This document shows, piece after piece, positions 44,241-53,168 of a DNA stretch of 64,000 nucleotides. A model generated the notes under the pieces. It was not told where the DNA came from. It ran no database searches and saw nothing but the letters and a program-made list of their open reading frames with translations. The stretch lies in assembly GCA_016929595.1 (NCBI GenBank), contig JAFGIN010000172.1, positions 1 to 64,000 of the forward strand, read 5' to 3'. Position numbers and translations under genes: made by a program. Each line of letters begins with the position of its first letter. Within the stretch, counting starts at the first letter, position 1. The stretch comes from Chitinispirillaceae bacterium (GTDB taxonomy: Bacteria > Fibrobacterota > Chitinivibrionia > Chitinivibrionales > Chitinispirillaceae).

Positions 44241-45562
44241 AGACTTTTTACCTTTATTTTCTTTGAAACTGTTTCAACAACTGATGCTGCTGCCACTCTG
44301 AACTGCTCTCTGCTGTCACGCTCACGAATTGTCACCGTCTGATCTTCAAGCGATTGACTGTCGATCGTGATGCAGAATGGCGTACCAACTTCATCCTGAC
44401 GTGCATACCGCCTTCCGATAGCCGCTGTATGATCATAGAATGACTTTATTGAATTGTCAAGAAGTTCTTTGTAAATTTTTTCCGCCATCTCCGGCATGCC
44501 ATCTCTTTTCACCAGTGGCAGGACCGCTGCTTTGATTGGAGAAAGAGATGGATGAAGACGAAGAACCGTACGTGCATCTTTCCCTTCACCCTCAACGTCA
44601 TAAGAGTCGACAAGAAATGCAAGTGTCGCTCTGTCTGCCCCTGCTGCAGGCTCAACAACATAAGGGAAATAGTGGGACTTTGACTCTTCATCGAAAAATG
44701 CAAGGCTCTTTCCACTTGCTTCTGAATGACGTTTAAGGTCAAAGTCGGTTCTGTTGGCTATACCTTCAAGTTCACTCCAGCCAAAAGGGAATTTGTACTC
44801 GATATCAGCACAGGCTTTTGCATAATGAGCAAGCTCATCCTTCCCGTGTTCTCTCATGCGAAGGTTATCTGATTTAATGCCATGATTTTTATACCAGTTA
44901 AGCCTTTGCTCCTTCCAGTAATCATACCACTGTTCATCTTCAGTGGGGGGAACAAAAAACTCCATCTCCATCTGTTCAAATTCACGTGTTCTGTAGGTGA
45001 AATTTCCAGGGGTAATTTCATTGCGGAAGCTTTTTCCAATCTGAGCAATACCAAATGGCGGCTTTAGCCGTGATGACTGCTGAACGTTCAGGAAGTTTAC
45101 AAAGATTCCCTGTGCGGTCTCCGGACGCATGAAAACTGTCGCGGACTGATCTTCAACCGGACCCATGAATGTCTTGAACATCAGATTGAATTTTCTTATT
45201 TCAGTTAATTGACCACCGCATTTCGGACATTTATCGAGGTTATCCAGATGATCTGCTCTGAAACGGCTTTTACATGCTTTACAATCTACAAGCGGATCGG
45301 TAAAACCGGCAAGGTGCCCTGATGCCTCCCAGACTTTGGGATGCATAAGTATCGATGCATCGATACCGACGATGTCTCTGCGGTTGGTAACCATCGAGCG
45401 CCACCATGCTTCCTTGACATTACGCTTGAGCTCAACGCCAAGAGGCCCGTAATCCCAGCAGCTGTTTAACCCACCATAAATTTCACTCGATTGAAAAATA
45501 AAACCACGTCGTTTACACAAACTGACGATTGTACTCATGAGATCCTGACTGGGAACGGCCAT
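44237..45562 (-). CDS. glyS: Glycyl-tRNA synthetase (alpha2 type)
   Basis: A 441-residue class II synthetase of the homodimeric type. Motifs: YGPLGVELKRN, zinc-site CKACKSRFRADHLDNLDKCPKCGG region (Cys pairs), motif 2 RTREFEQMEMEFF and motif 3 PSLSPIKAAVLPL. It is charged with Gly-tRNA formation, essential for translation. An AAAGGA site precedes the ATG. No T-box is visible in the 67-bp gap after purC. Confidence 0.95.
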   Translation of the reverse strand: MAVPSQDLMSTIVSLCKRRGFIFQSSEIYGGLNSCWDYGPLGVELKRNVKEAWWRSMVTNRRDIVGIDASILMHPKVWEASGHLAGFTDPLVDCKACKSRFRADHLDNLDKCPKCGGQLTEIRKFNLMFKTFMGPVEDQSATVFMRPETAQGIFVNFLNVQQSSRLKPPFGIAQIGKSFRNEITPGNFTYRTREFEQMEMEFFVPPTEDEQWYDYWKEQRLNWYKNHGIKSDNLRMREHGKDELAHYAKACADIEYKFPFGWSELEGIANRTDFDLKRHSEASGKSLAFFDEESKSHYFPYVVEPAAGADRATLAFLVDSYDVEGEGKDARTVLRLHPSLSPIKAAVLPLVKRDGMPEMAEKIYKELLDNSIKSFYDHTAAIGRRYARQDEVGTPFCITIDSQSLEDQTVTIRERDSREQFRVAAASVVETVSKKIKVKSL

Positions 45563-45629
45563 TTGAAAAAATCCTTTGAATGTTATTTATACAATAGTAA
45601 TAATCGTTAATGTAAATAGAATCCGCTTG

Positions 45630-46604
45630 TTATTTCAGATAACCGGCATTTGAGAGATTGTCAAGCATTCTCTCCCGGATCGATGACGATGTATCGGTTG
45701 AGAACTGAAGACCGGTTATCATTTCGTATAGCTTAATATATCTCGACGAGAGCTCTGCAATCAAATCATCAGGTGCTTTTGGTAAAACAGCATCTTTATA
45801 CGGATCACAGTGATCCCTGAACCAGAGACGCAAAAACTCCTTATCAATATTTTCCGGTTCCATGTTCTGCTCAAACCGTTCACGATATGATGAACTGAGC
45901 CAGTAGCGAGATGAATCCGGGGTATGAATCTCATCAATAAGAAGGATATTCCCCTGAGCATCCAGACCAAGTTCATATTTGGTATCGACAAGGATCAGTC
46001 CGTTTTTCGCCGCCGTTTGAGTTCCAAACTCAAAAAGGGCAAAAACAATCGATTCAAGTTTTTTCCAGGTAGACTCATCGATAAGCTTTCTACTGAGTAT
46101 CTCCTCAACAGATATCGATTCATCATGAAGATCAGATTTTGTAGTCGGCGTTAAGATCGGTTTCTCAAACTTCTGATTTTTAACCATCCCATCAGGCATA
46201 CTATTTCCGCAAATAGTTCGTTCACCATTGCTGTAAAGTGTCCATGCTGAGGTACTGGTTGAGCCGGTGAGATAACCTCGGACAACAAATTCAATCGGAA
46301 AAACGGAGCATTTTTTTGCAATGGTGATGTTTGGATCAGGAGTCGCGATCAGGTGGTTCTCTACTATGTGACGGGTATTCTCAAACCAGAATGCACTCAC
46401 CTGATTTAGCACCTGACCTTTAAATGGAATACATGCCAGAACACGGTCAAAAGCACTCTGACGATCGGTGGTGATAAGCATCAGTTTATCCCCTAAATCG
46501 TACGTATCACGTACTTTGCCCTTTTTCATACCCGGAATATTCAAAAACGAGGTGTCTTCAATACAATTAGAAAGGTTTTGCAGTATCGTACTTTTCTGAA
46601 TCAT
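45630..46604 (-). CDS. purC: SAICAR synthase (PurC)
   Basis: A 324-residue enzyme joining aspartate to CAIR in purine synthesis. Motifs: GKVRDTYDLGD, DRQSAFDR, FPIEFVVRGYLTGS, KGQVLNQVSAFWF and the late LIDEIHTPDSSRYW. Length matches the longer (about 300) PurC group. It starts the seven-gene minus-strand operon. Confidence 0.95.
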   Translation of the reverse strand: MIQKSTILQNLSNCIEDTSFLNIPGMKKGKVRDTYDLGDKLMLITTDRQSAFDRVLACIPFKGQVLNQVSAFWFENTRHIVENHLIATPDPNITIAKKCSVFPIEFVVRGYLTGSTSTSAWTLYSNGERTICGNSMPDGMVKNQKFEKPILTPTTKSDLHDESISVEEILSRKLIDESTWKKLESIVFALFEFGTQTAAKNGLILVDTKYELGLDAQGNILLIDEIHTPDSSRYWLSSSYRERFEQNMEPENIDKEFLRLWFRDHCDPYKDAVLPKAPDDLIAELSSRYIKLYEMITGLQFSTDTSSSIRERMLDNLSNAGYLK

Positions 46605-46753
46605 TAAAACTCCATGAGAGATTCGGTCCTGAAATAAGATGACTACTAAAATAATTTCTTTACGCTCAGATGGGTAGAGATAAGTGGGGAGACGGGGAGA
46701 CTAAGTGACTGAGTTTGAGAATTGAACGGCGATTAGCGAACCGCGAGCGGGGG

Positions 46754-46809
46754 ATATGGACGCCCGAGGCCAGCCTTCGTTTAAACTACGGATGGTAGAC
46801 GATTTAGTG
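46754..46809 (-). repeat. 56-bp dispersed element, copy 2
   Basis: This copy is inverted relative to 84-139, with about one difference. It follows an AGTGACTGAG-type run, as copy 1 follows AGTCACTTA repeats. Confidence 0.85.
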
Positions 46810-46957
46810 TGGGTTGGTGAGACTTGTGGTACGCCGTAATAGCAGTGATCCCACACTTTGAGGCATTTGGTGTCGCAGAAAGGTGTTAATCGCTGGTTTC
46901 TTTACTTGCGCATTGAATCGGACAACGATGGGTTCAACGCGATAAAGCCCACTTTTT

Positions 46958-46994
46958 CTCCCCTCGCCATGCTTCCGAGGGGTTGGGGGTGAGG
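46958..46994. repeat. CT/GA hairpin
   Basis: CCCCTCG (46960-46966) pairs with CGAGGGG (46976-46982), followed by TTGGGGGTGAGG, the same 3' motif as in the 129-bp units. It lacks a U-tract. Confidence 0.75.
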
Positions 46995-47221
46995 TTTACA
47001 TTGCGGAGGTCGTCGCTGGGCTATCTTCCCGGAAACATACACACTCAAAGAGATCGTACATAAGAAATCGTCAATCGCTATACAAAAAAGATAAAAAATA
47101 TGCTTCTAAACAATTAACCTGTTAAGGACTGGACTGTGAATGATGTGGGAAGTATTTTTTGGGGATTACTACTCAGCAGGTATCCAGTCCGATGATATCT
47201 TTGGCATCAAAGGGCACATAA

Positions 47222-47284
47222 TGAAGTTTGAAGTGAGAAGGGTGAAGTTTGAAATTGAAAAAATTATCCTTCATCCTTCATCCT
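47222..47284. repeat. GAAGTGTGAA-type / TTCATCC heptad repeat
   Basis: GAAGTTTGAAGTGAGAAGG runs into AAATTGAAAAAA and then TTCATCCTTCATCCTTCTC. The two ends are partly complementary (GAGAAGG with CCTTCTC). The same order of parts occurs at 56790-56843. Confidence 0.7.
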
Positions 47285-47302
47285 TCTCAGAATGAGGTGC
47301 TT

Positions 47303-47743
47303 ATGAACAAGAGAGATTTTCATGGTTGGTTCAGCCTGTTTTTAATGGCTTGTGCTATCTCGATTGGAACGGTTACCATTTTTTTCCAGTCAATTCAATT
47401 TGCTTTGTTATACCTCGCTGTAGCCGTTGCCGGAATTGCATTTGTTCTTTTTTCATTCTGTTCTAAATGCCCGTGTCGGGATAATGCCTGCAGACATATA
47501 GTATTTGGGCCTGTTGCCGGGAAACTTTTCAAACGACCGGAGGAGCCATACTCATTTCCCGATATTGTGTTGACGACTATCGGGATCGCATTTATTGCGA
47601 TGTATCCACAATTCTGGCTTGTCAAAATGCCACTTTTAATGATAGCTTTCTGGGTGGCATCTATAGTACTCGTTGTTGAAATCATCACAAATATTTGTAA
47701 AACCTGTGATAATATTTTCTGTCCAGGGTATGTAAAGGGATGA
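47303..47743 (+). CDS. Four-TM cysteine-containing membrane protein
   Basis: About 146 residues from ATG 47303 (GAGGTG just upstream). Four hydrophobic stretches (about 8-28, 33-50, 88-105, 110-130) and conserved-looking Cys pairs (FCSKCPCRDNACRH and ICKTCDNIFCPGYVKG) suggest a redox or metal-binding membrane protein. No family recognised. A longer frame from 47249 lies in heptad repeats and is unlikely. Confidence 0.55.
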   Translation: MNKRDFHGWFSLFLMACAISIGTVTIFFQSIQFALLYLAVAVAGIAFVLFSFCSKCPCRDNACRHIVFGPVAGKLFKRPEEPYSFPDIVLTTIGIAFIAMYPQFWLVKMPLLMIAFWVASIVLVVEIITNICKTCDNIFCPGYVKG

Positions 47744-47778
47744 AAATAAAATATGGGTAGTTACTTCGCAAATACTTG

Positions 47779-47819
47779 CTCCCTTTCTCCACAAGTGGAG
47801 AGAGGGCTGGGGAGAGAGG
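47779..47819. repeat. CT/GA hairpin
   Basis: CCCTTTCTCCAC pairs with GTGGAGAGAGGG across an AA loop (47781-47806), followed by CTGGGGAGAGAGG. Same style as other CT/GA hairpins in the window. Confidence 0.8.
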
Positions 47820-47970
47820 CGATTGCCAGCGGTGATTGCGGTCACGCTCAAAGACGGTAGACTGTTTTTGATTCGATATTCGATATTTTTGGCTTTTGAT
47901 TTTTTTTACCACTGATAAAACCGCCACGAGGTTTCCTCCTGAAGATGTTACAGCTTTCACCCGGTGCGGG

Positions 47971-48000
47971 GGTGACACGTTCGGCAACGCTCAGTGCACC
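47971..48000. repeat. Hairpin with TTCG...CTCA loop, variant C1
   Basis: GGTGACAC pairs with GTGCACC with one bulged A; loop TTCGGCAACGCTCA. It is the same loop class as the palindromes around the GIY-YIG gene and is followed by GAAG and TTTAGC as at 56726-56780. Confidence 0.75.
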
Positions 48001-48194
48001 GCCCAAAAAGAAGTCTTTAGCTTCATATCTTTTTTAAATTGACACTTTTATGTAGTGCACATTTAAAAAGGAAATCAAAAGCAGATACACTCAACAACAG
48101 CAGAAAATCATATAGAAAATGTTAAAAATTCATATATCAGTTCAAGGTTTAATTAAACATCATTCTTCTCTGTGACGACTACTATTTTATCTGT

Positions 48195-48920
48195 ATGATG
48201 AAAAAAATTCTGGTAATTGAAGATGAGTCGTCGATTGCTGACACAATCGTCTATGCACTGAAAAGTGAAGGATTTGAGCCTTACTGGTGTGCAACAGGGA
48301 TGGATGGTCTTACCCGATGCAATGAAGGGGACATTGATCTTATTATTCTGGATATAGGACTTCCTGATGCAAGTGGTTTTGAGATCTTAAAAAAAATCAG
48401 GGCAACCTCGAGCCTGCCGGTGATATTTCTCACCTCACGAAGCAGCGAGCTTGATCGTGTTGTGGGGCTTGAGATTGGGGCTGATGATTATGTTGCAAAA
48501 CCGTTCAGTCCGCGTGAGCTGGCTGCACGTGTTAAAGCCGTGCTGCGCAGGAGTGCTCAGGTAAATCATGTTTCGAATTCAGAACCTGGAAAACCATCAG
48601 ATACTATCGTTGGGACAGAGGGAACAGCTGCACCTTTCAGGATTGATACCGAATCGATGAAAATAACCTATTTCGACCAGATTGTCGAGCTGACAAAATG
48701 CGAGTTCAGGCTTCTTGCTGCACTGATTGCTCATCCGGGGAGAATCTATACCAGAGATGCACTTAAAGAACTGGCGTGGGATGAGCCGGAATTCAGTCTG
48801 GATCGTACGGTTGATACTCATATCAAAACGATAAGAACAAAGCTTAGAGCAGTACGTTCAGACATCGATCCCATAGAAACCAGGCGCGGATTTGGATACG
48901 CGCTGAAAACATCATGGTAA
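48195..48920 (+). CDS. creB: CreB-like response regulator
   Basis: A 241-residue OmpR-family regulator. The receiver has phosphoacceptor Asp53 (LIILDIGLPD) and the conserved LTS and KPF motifs; the C-terminal winged helix binds DNA (FSLDRTVDTHIKTIRTKLR). It begins MMKKIL; either ATG may be used. It overlaps the kinase gene by 7 bases. The pairing with a CreC-like kinase makes CreB the best match, though targets are not visible here. Confidence 0.85.
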   Translation: MMKKILVIEDESSIADTIVYALKSEGFEPYWCATGMDGLTRCNEGDIDLIILDIGLPDASGFEILKKIRATSSLPVIFLTSRSSELDRVVGLEIGADDYVAKPFSPRELAARVKAVLRRSAQVNHVSNSEPGKPSDTIVGTEGTAAPFRIDTESMKITYFDQIVELTKCEFRLLAALIAHPGRIYTRDALKELAWDEPEFSLDRTVDTHIKTIRTKLRAVRSDIDPIETRRGFGYALKTSW

Positions 48921-50365
48921 CAATTCGCACCCGTATCATTACTGGGATGCTTGTCATTGTCGCTGTAGGGTTTTATTATCTTATAAATTGGGTGGTTGAT
49001 GATCTTCGCCCGCACTATGTGAAATCAATGGAGGAATCCTTAGTTGATCAGTCAGTGCTGCTTGCATCAATTGTTGAGCAGGTGTTAGACAACAATGTGA
49101 TTGAGACCGGGGTACTTCGTGAAGCATTCAACAAAGCAAACCGGCGGAAATTTGATGCTGCAATTTACGACCTGGAAAAAAAACGGATGAATGTCCGGGT
49201 CTATATTACCGATAATAAAGGAATTGTCCTTTTTGATTCTGATGACGGGATGGATGAAGGGAAAGATTATTCGCAGTGGAATGATGTTTACAGAACATTA
49301 AGAGGTGAGTATGGTTCCCGAACGTCACGTAAAATTCCCGGTGACCATTCGACATCAGTGCTCTATGTTGCAGCTCCGGTAATGCAGGATACATTGATCG
49401 CAGGTGTCCTTACTGTATGTAAACCATCTGGAAGCGTTGCATTCTTTGTTGAAAAAGCGCAGAAAAAGATTATCATGGCTGGATGTATTATCGGTTTCGG
49501 GGTACTTATTGTAAGCATTGCGCTTTCAATCTGGGTGACATCACCGATCAAGCGTCTCACCAGTTATGCACGGGCTGTACGTGACGGAGAACCGGTGAAG
49601 CTTCCACGGCTGGGTGTCTCCAGTTATCTGGGGCGAAGTGAGGTTGGCCTGATGGGGAAGACGATTGAAGAGATGCGTCAGACGCTTGAGGGAAAGAAAT
49701 ATGTCGAGCAGTATGTACATACCTTGACACATGAAATCAAGGGGCCGATTGCTGCAATACGTGGTGCTGCCGAGTTGATTGATGACACTATGCCAGCCGT
49801 TGATCGCGATCGTTTTCTGCGAAATATTCATGTTGAAGCACAGCGGATGCAGTGCATTGTCGAGCGGCTTCTTGAACTTGCTTCATTGGAAAACAGATCC
49901 GGCTTGAGAGAAAAGGAAGAGATCGATATGAGTCTTCTGATAAATGATTGTGTAAAAACTGTTACACCAGCCTGTGATGCAAAACACCTTCGGTGTGAAG
50001 CCTTTGTTTCGGAAAAAATTACTATACCGGGTGAACGTTTTCTTATGACACAGGCAATTCTCAATTGTTTACAGAACGCAATCGATTTTACTCCCTCCGG
50101 GGGAAACATTTATGTTACCCTGGAAAAGGTTGAAAGTACAGTACGGATAATCATTGAAGATACCGGCAGTGGAATTCCCGATTATGCACTGGATAGGGTG
50201 TTTGATCGGTTCTATTCACTTTCACGACCCGATACCATGCGTAAAAGCACTGGTCTGGGGCTGAGTCTTGTTCGTGAAGCGATTGCATTGCATGGTGGAA
50301 CTGTTTCAATCGGAAACCGCCAGCAGGGTGGAGCCCGGATTGAGATTATATTGATTGTCTCATAA
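48914..50365 (+). CDS. creC: CreC-like sensor histidine kinase
   Basis: A 483-residue membrane kinase with TMs at about 8-26 and 186-208, and a periplasmic sensor whose start (LRPHYVKSMEESLVDQSVLLASIVE region, 31-55) is characteristic of CreC. HAMP, HisKA with His273 (HTLTHEIKGP) and HATPase with NALDF-type N box and DTGSGIPD/GLGLSLV G boxes follow. It phosphorylates CreB. CreD, the usual partner product, is not adjacent. Confidence 0.88.
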   Translation: MVTIRTRIITGMLVIVAVGFYYLINWVVDDLRPHYVKSMEESLVDQSVLLASIVEQVLDNNVIETGVLREAFNKANRRKFDAAIYDLEKKRMNVRVYITDNKGIVLFDSDDGMDEGKDYSQWNDVYRTLRGEYGSRTSRKIPGDHSTSVLYVAAPVMQDTLIAGVLTVCKPSGSVAFFVEKAQKKIIMAGCIIGFGVLIVSIALSIWVTSPIKRLTSYARAVRDGEPVKLPRLGVSSYLGRSEVGLMGKTIEEMRQTLEGKKYVEQYVHTLTHEIKGPIAAIRGAAELIDDTMPAVDRDRFLRNIHVEAQRMQCIVERLLELASLENRSGLREKEEIDMSLLINDCVKTVTPACDAKHLRCEAFVSEKITIPGERFLMTQAILNCLQNAIDFTPSGGNIYVTLEKVESTVRIIIEDTGSGIPDYALDRVFDRFYSLSRPDTMRKSTGLGLSLVREAIALHGGTVSIGNRQQGGARIEIILIVS

Positions 50366-50412
50366 TACAATGCACAGGAGTTTACATTGTGGAGTCGGGA
50401 TCGGCGAAATAT

Positions 50413-50457
50413 AAATCGGGCATGCCGCGCAATATTTCGGGGTCGGGGTCGCTATCG
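50413..50457 (+). repeat. 45-bp direct repeat, copy 1
   Basis: Begins AAATCGGGCATG and ends GGGGTCGCTATCGG. The second copy is at 50700-50744, with about six differences. A short fragment, TTTCGGAGTCGGGGTC, recurs at 52936-52951. Confidence 0.8.
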
Positions 50458-50597
50458 GTATCCGAATCGAATTGATACCGATACCGATTCCGATACCGAT
50501 TCCGATACCGATTCCGATACCAACATCGATACCAACATCGATACCAACATCGATACCGACATCGATACCAACATCGATACCGACATCGATGTGCCAT
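50456..50597. repeat. Hexamer/12-mer tandem array (GATACCGATTCC, GATACCAACATC)
   Basis: About ten 12-bp units, the first part GATACCGATTCC and the second part GATACCAACATC with GATACCGACATC variants. The array reads as an Asp/Thr-rich or Ile/Pro-rich repeat in several frames, but no gene start or ribosome site precedes it. A related run is at 51661-51730. Confidence 0.9.
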
Positions 50598-50699
50598 GAT
50601 AAACAAGAGCAAAAAAGTCAAATTACATGGTTTTTGTTGAAAATACGGAATGAAAACGATCGCTTATTGTAGTGAAGAAAAAACTGAGACTGTGAAAAG

Positions 50700-50744
50700 A
50701 AATCGGGCATGTCGCGTAATATTTCGGAGTCGGGGTCGTTATAG
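50700..50744 (+). repeat. 45-bp direct repeat, copy 2
   Basis: Similar to 50413-50457: AAATCGGGCATG, then GTCGCGTAATATTTCGG and GTCGGGGTCG. Non-coding. Confidence 0.8.
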
Positions 50745-50991
50745 GCAATACTGCGCCAAGACGATGATTAGTATAAATTTAATCTAAAATCTTAAAAACC
50801 TGCGCCCAAAGAAGACCCGCATTCATACCAAAAAAAAGTAAGAAAACAGATACACTGTTTATGAAAACTAATATATTTTACCAATCCCGGATACGACACA
50901 AGTGGTGCAAAGCATGTAAATCTGATTACGGTACGAAGGGAAAAATGTTCTGTAACTATGAACAATTTTCTTATACCTAAAAGGAGTGCTT

Positions 50992-51471
50992 ATGCCTACC
51001 ACAAAATTACAACTATTATTTTTCATGTCTCTCACCGTTTTATTATCCGTTGTTGCTTTTGTTAATTATAACATTGCAATTTCAATGGGTTCCATGACAA
51101 ATCAAGTATTCTTCTTATCTTTAAAAGAAATTCCAATTGAATTTTTGTTTGCTTTTCTAATTCAATTTGTTTTTGGTAATAAATTAGCTACAAGGATGGC
51201 ATTCAAGATTGTTGATCCCAAAACTGATAAGCCACTATTTATTATTATAGCTATTGCATGTATGAATATCTTGATTATGTGCCCAGCAATGAGTTTTATA
51301 GCTACAGTAATACACAATGGAATAAATATAAATTTTATTGCCAATTGGCTTCAAAAAATGACTTTTAATTTCCCATTTGCATTTTTTATTCAGATTTTTT
51401 TTATAGGACCAATCGTTCGTAATGTTTTTAATGTGGTTTTCAAGAAAAGTCTCTCAACAGAGAATGTTTAA
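50992..51471 (+). CDS. DUF2798-like four-TM membrane protein
   Basis: About 159 residues from ATG 50992 (AAGGAG 6 bases before it). It has four TMs in two similar halves, each with the DUF2798-like end: EFLFAFLIQFVFGN near 50 and FPFAFFIQIFFIGPIVRN near 127-144. Function of the family unknown. It is distinctly AT-rich compared with its neighbours, so recent acquisition is possible. Confidence 0.7.
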   Translation: MPTTKLQLLFFMSLTVLLSVVAFVNYNIAISMGSMTNQVFFLSLKEIPIEFLFAFLIQFVFGNKLATRMAFKIVDPKTDKPLFIIIAIACMNILIMCPAMSFIATVIHNGININFIANWLQKMTFNFPFAFFIQIFFIGPIVRNVFNVVFKKSLSTENV

Positions 51472-51660
51472 AAAAAATTATTACCAAAACATATTTTAGT
51501 GGATGCACCTCCTTTGCTACAGTAATGTGGGCGCATGGTTTTAAAGAAAATGATTTCCAGATTGGCGCAGTACAGCCTATAACAGCGGCAGCCAGCAATA
51601 CATCTATAAAGCTTCGTTTCACTACGCATTACAAATGTACTACTGGCGGTGAAGCGACCC

Positions 51661-51730
51661 GGAATCGGAATCGGAATCGGAATCGAAATGACATTGATAC
51701 CGATAACGACATTGATACCGATACCGATGT
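51661..51730. repeat. Hexamer tandem array (GGAATC then GATACC)
   Basis: Five GGAATC-type hexamers followed by CATTGATACCGATAACGA units. Same composition as 50456-50597. Confidence 0.85.
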
Positions 51731-51769
51731 GTCTTCATAAAAGATAGTTACTATTGAACCTTAATTCCC

Positions 51770-52765
51770 TCAATAACGCTGCATCCAGTACACTTCATAC
51801 CACTGCCATTCCTCTGGATCTGTTGTCCAATGCGCGTAAATTGCAACACCTTCAAAATTGTCTGAGTTATGCCTGCTCTTTTCCAGCGCCGCACGAATAC
51901 CCGGAACCGCAGTTTGGATATTTTCAACTCTGGGATCATGGACACTGAGATTATCACTATATGAAGGAATTCCGATCATCAGTGAATGATTCGGAAAATC
52001 GGCTGTACATTCAAGGAGTTTTTTTGTCTGCATGCTGATTGATCCCGTATACAATTTTTTTAATTTAAGGCAGGTATCGTACCCCATCAGAACAGTCTGA
52101 TCTGTAAATTTCATGCAGGCTTTGTAGAAAGAAGCTGTCCAGAAATATGTTTTTACTGGCCAGAACGAACATTCAAAGGGCGCAACTCTTCTTGTTGCAT
52201 GACTAATAAAAAATGGCTTTTTGAATGAACTCCTGAGCTCTTTTAAGAGTTCAATATATCCGGGGTGAAACGATTCTAATGGTTCAATGTCAATATGTAT
52301 GCCTTTAACCCCCTGAGAATGAAGTAACTTGATTGTGGAGATCAATGAGGCTCGCCAGCGGGGACTTTCAAGGTCGTATCGTCTGACATCACCGCCAATC
52401 CAGGGAAGAAACCGAATCTCAGGAGCAGCATTCTGCAGATCATTGAAAAAACGTGCAGGTTGATCAGCAATACTGCCATCAGGTAGTATTGGGCCAGCAT
52501 GAACAAAAACAGTTCGAATACCATATATTCGTAACTGTTGGATAAAGAGATCACGTTCCAGGATAGTCACACTGTCACCACTTTTTACTGCTTTACCTGA
52601 AAACCACTGATGCCCGGCCCAGATACCATTTGTTTTTTTATCATAAGAGATCGTACTGGATGGACCGGGCTTCCAGAGCCAGTATACAATTGAAAAAATG
52701 AGAACCAGGCCTGAAAGAATATAACCTGCCCAAAGTAACTTTTTCTTTTTAAGATGTACTATCAT
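51770..52765 (-). CDS. Membrane-anchored GH18-like TIM-barrel protein
   Basis: About 331 residues from ATG 52765, which has GGAGG 5 bases before it (an ATG at 52777 lies on that site). One N-terminal TM (about 10-30) is followed by a TIM barrel with VKGIHIDIEPLE near 165-176, the beta-4 motif (D-x-E) of GH18-type chitinases and relatives, though without the full DxxDxDxE. Probably anchored in the inner membrane and acting on a glycan; activity and substrate not certain. Confidence 0.65.
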   Translation of the reverse strand: MIVHLKKKKLLWAGYILSGLVLIFSIVYWLWKPGPSSTISYDKKTNGIWAGHQWFSGKAVKSGDSVTILERDLFIQQLRIYGIRTVFVHAGPILPDGSIADQPARFFNDLQNAAPEIRFLPWIGGDVRRYDLESPRWRASLISTIKLLHSQGVKGIHIDIEPLESFHPGYIELLKELRSSFKKPFFISHATRRVAPFECSFWPVKTYFWTASFYKACMKFTDQTVLMGYDTCLKLKKLYTGSISMQTKKLLECTADFPNHSLMIGIPSYSDNLSVHDPRVENIQTAVPGIRAALEKSRHNSDNFEGVAIYAHWTTDPEEWQWYEVYWMQRY

Positions 52766-53168
52766 GAATGCCTCCATTGGTCGGGATTTAAAATGTGGTT
52801 TACTGCTGAGTACCCCGTTTCATTGAACATTAATAATAATACAAAAGAAGATTGAGGAGTCTATGAAGCCGATGTGAAATCTGTGTGAAGTTCTGAGGGT
52901 TTATTAACTGTCTTATATTATTAACAAAGTTTTCATTTCGGAGTCGGGGTCATCCCGAGGGTGGGAGAGAATCTGTGACTGAGTGACTGAGTGACTAAGG
53001 GAATAGGGAATAGTGAATAACCCGCGTAGTGGTTGGTTACAGGACACAAATGAAGTGTGAAGTTAGAAGTGTGAAAAGTTAAGTATAAAAATGCATTTTT
53101 TTTATAATTCATAATTCATAATTCATAATTAATCAGTGAGTTATGTAGTTGAGCAGTAGTAAAAAAAC
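52766..53168. other. Repeat-containing intergenic region
   Basis: 403 bp. It holds the GGAGTCGGGGTC fragment (52938-52951), TGACTGAG units (52977-52998), GAAGTGTGAA repeats (53049-53075) and an (ATAATTC)n run near 53103-53130. Apart from these I see no gene. Confidence 0.7.
53049..53130. repeat. GAAGTGTGAA and ATAATTC heptad repeats
   Basis: GAAGTGTGAAGTTAGAAGTGTGAA is followed by an AT-rich stretch and then TATAATTCATAATTCATAATTC units. The layout parallels 47222-47284 and 56790-56843 but with a different heptad at the end. Confidence 0.75.

Larger units (their letters stand above)
46605..47302. other. Repeat-rich intergenic region upstream of purC
   Basis: 698 bp with no convincing gene. 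It holds a short TGACTGAG-like run (46698-46713), the second copy of the 56-bp element (46754-46809), a CT/GA hairpin (46958-46994) and, at its right end, GAAGTG/TTCATCC heptad repeats (47222-47284). The first 80 bp or so should hold the purC promoter. Confidence 0.7.
47744..48194. other. Intergenic region with two hairpin repeats
   Basis: 451 bp upstream of creB, with the CT/GA hairpin (47779-47819) and the TTCG...CTCA loop hairpin (47971-48000). No gene seen. The creB promoter should be near 48100-48170, but no clear ribosome site is seen. Confidence 0.55.
50366..50991. other. Repeat-rich intergenic region
   Basis: 626 bp with two copies of a 45-bp element and a 12-mer array (below). Apparent reading frames here consist of the repeat and are not genes. 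AAGGAG at 50981-50986 serves the next gene. Confidence 0.7.

Noticed and set aside
45563-45629. T-box or glycine riboswitch for glyS
   Set aside because: The gap after purC is 67 bp, too short for either, with no matching conserved core.
50382-50621. Repetitive proteins rich in Asp/Thr or Tyr/Arg
   Set aside because: They consist entirely of the 12-mer DNA repeat, with no ribosome site, in several frames and both strands.
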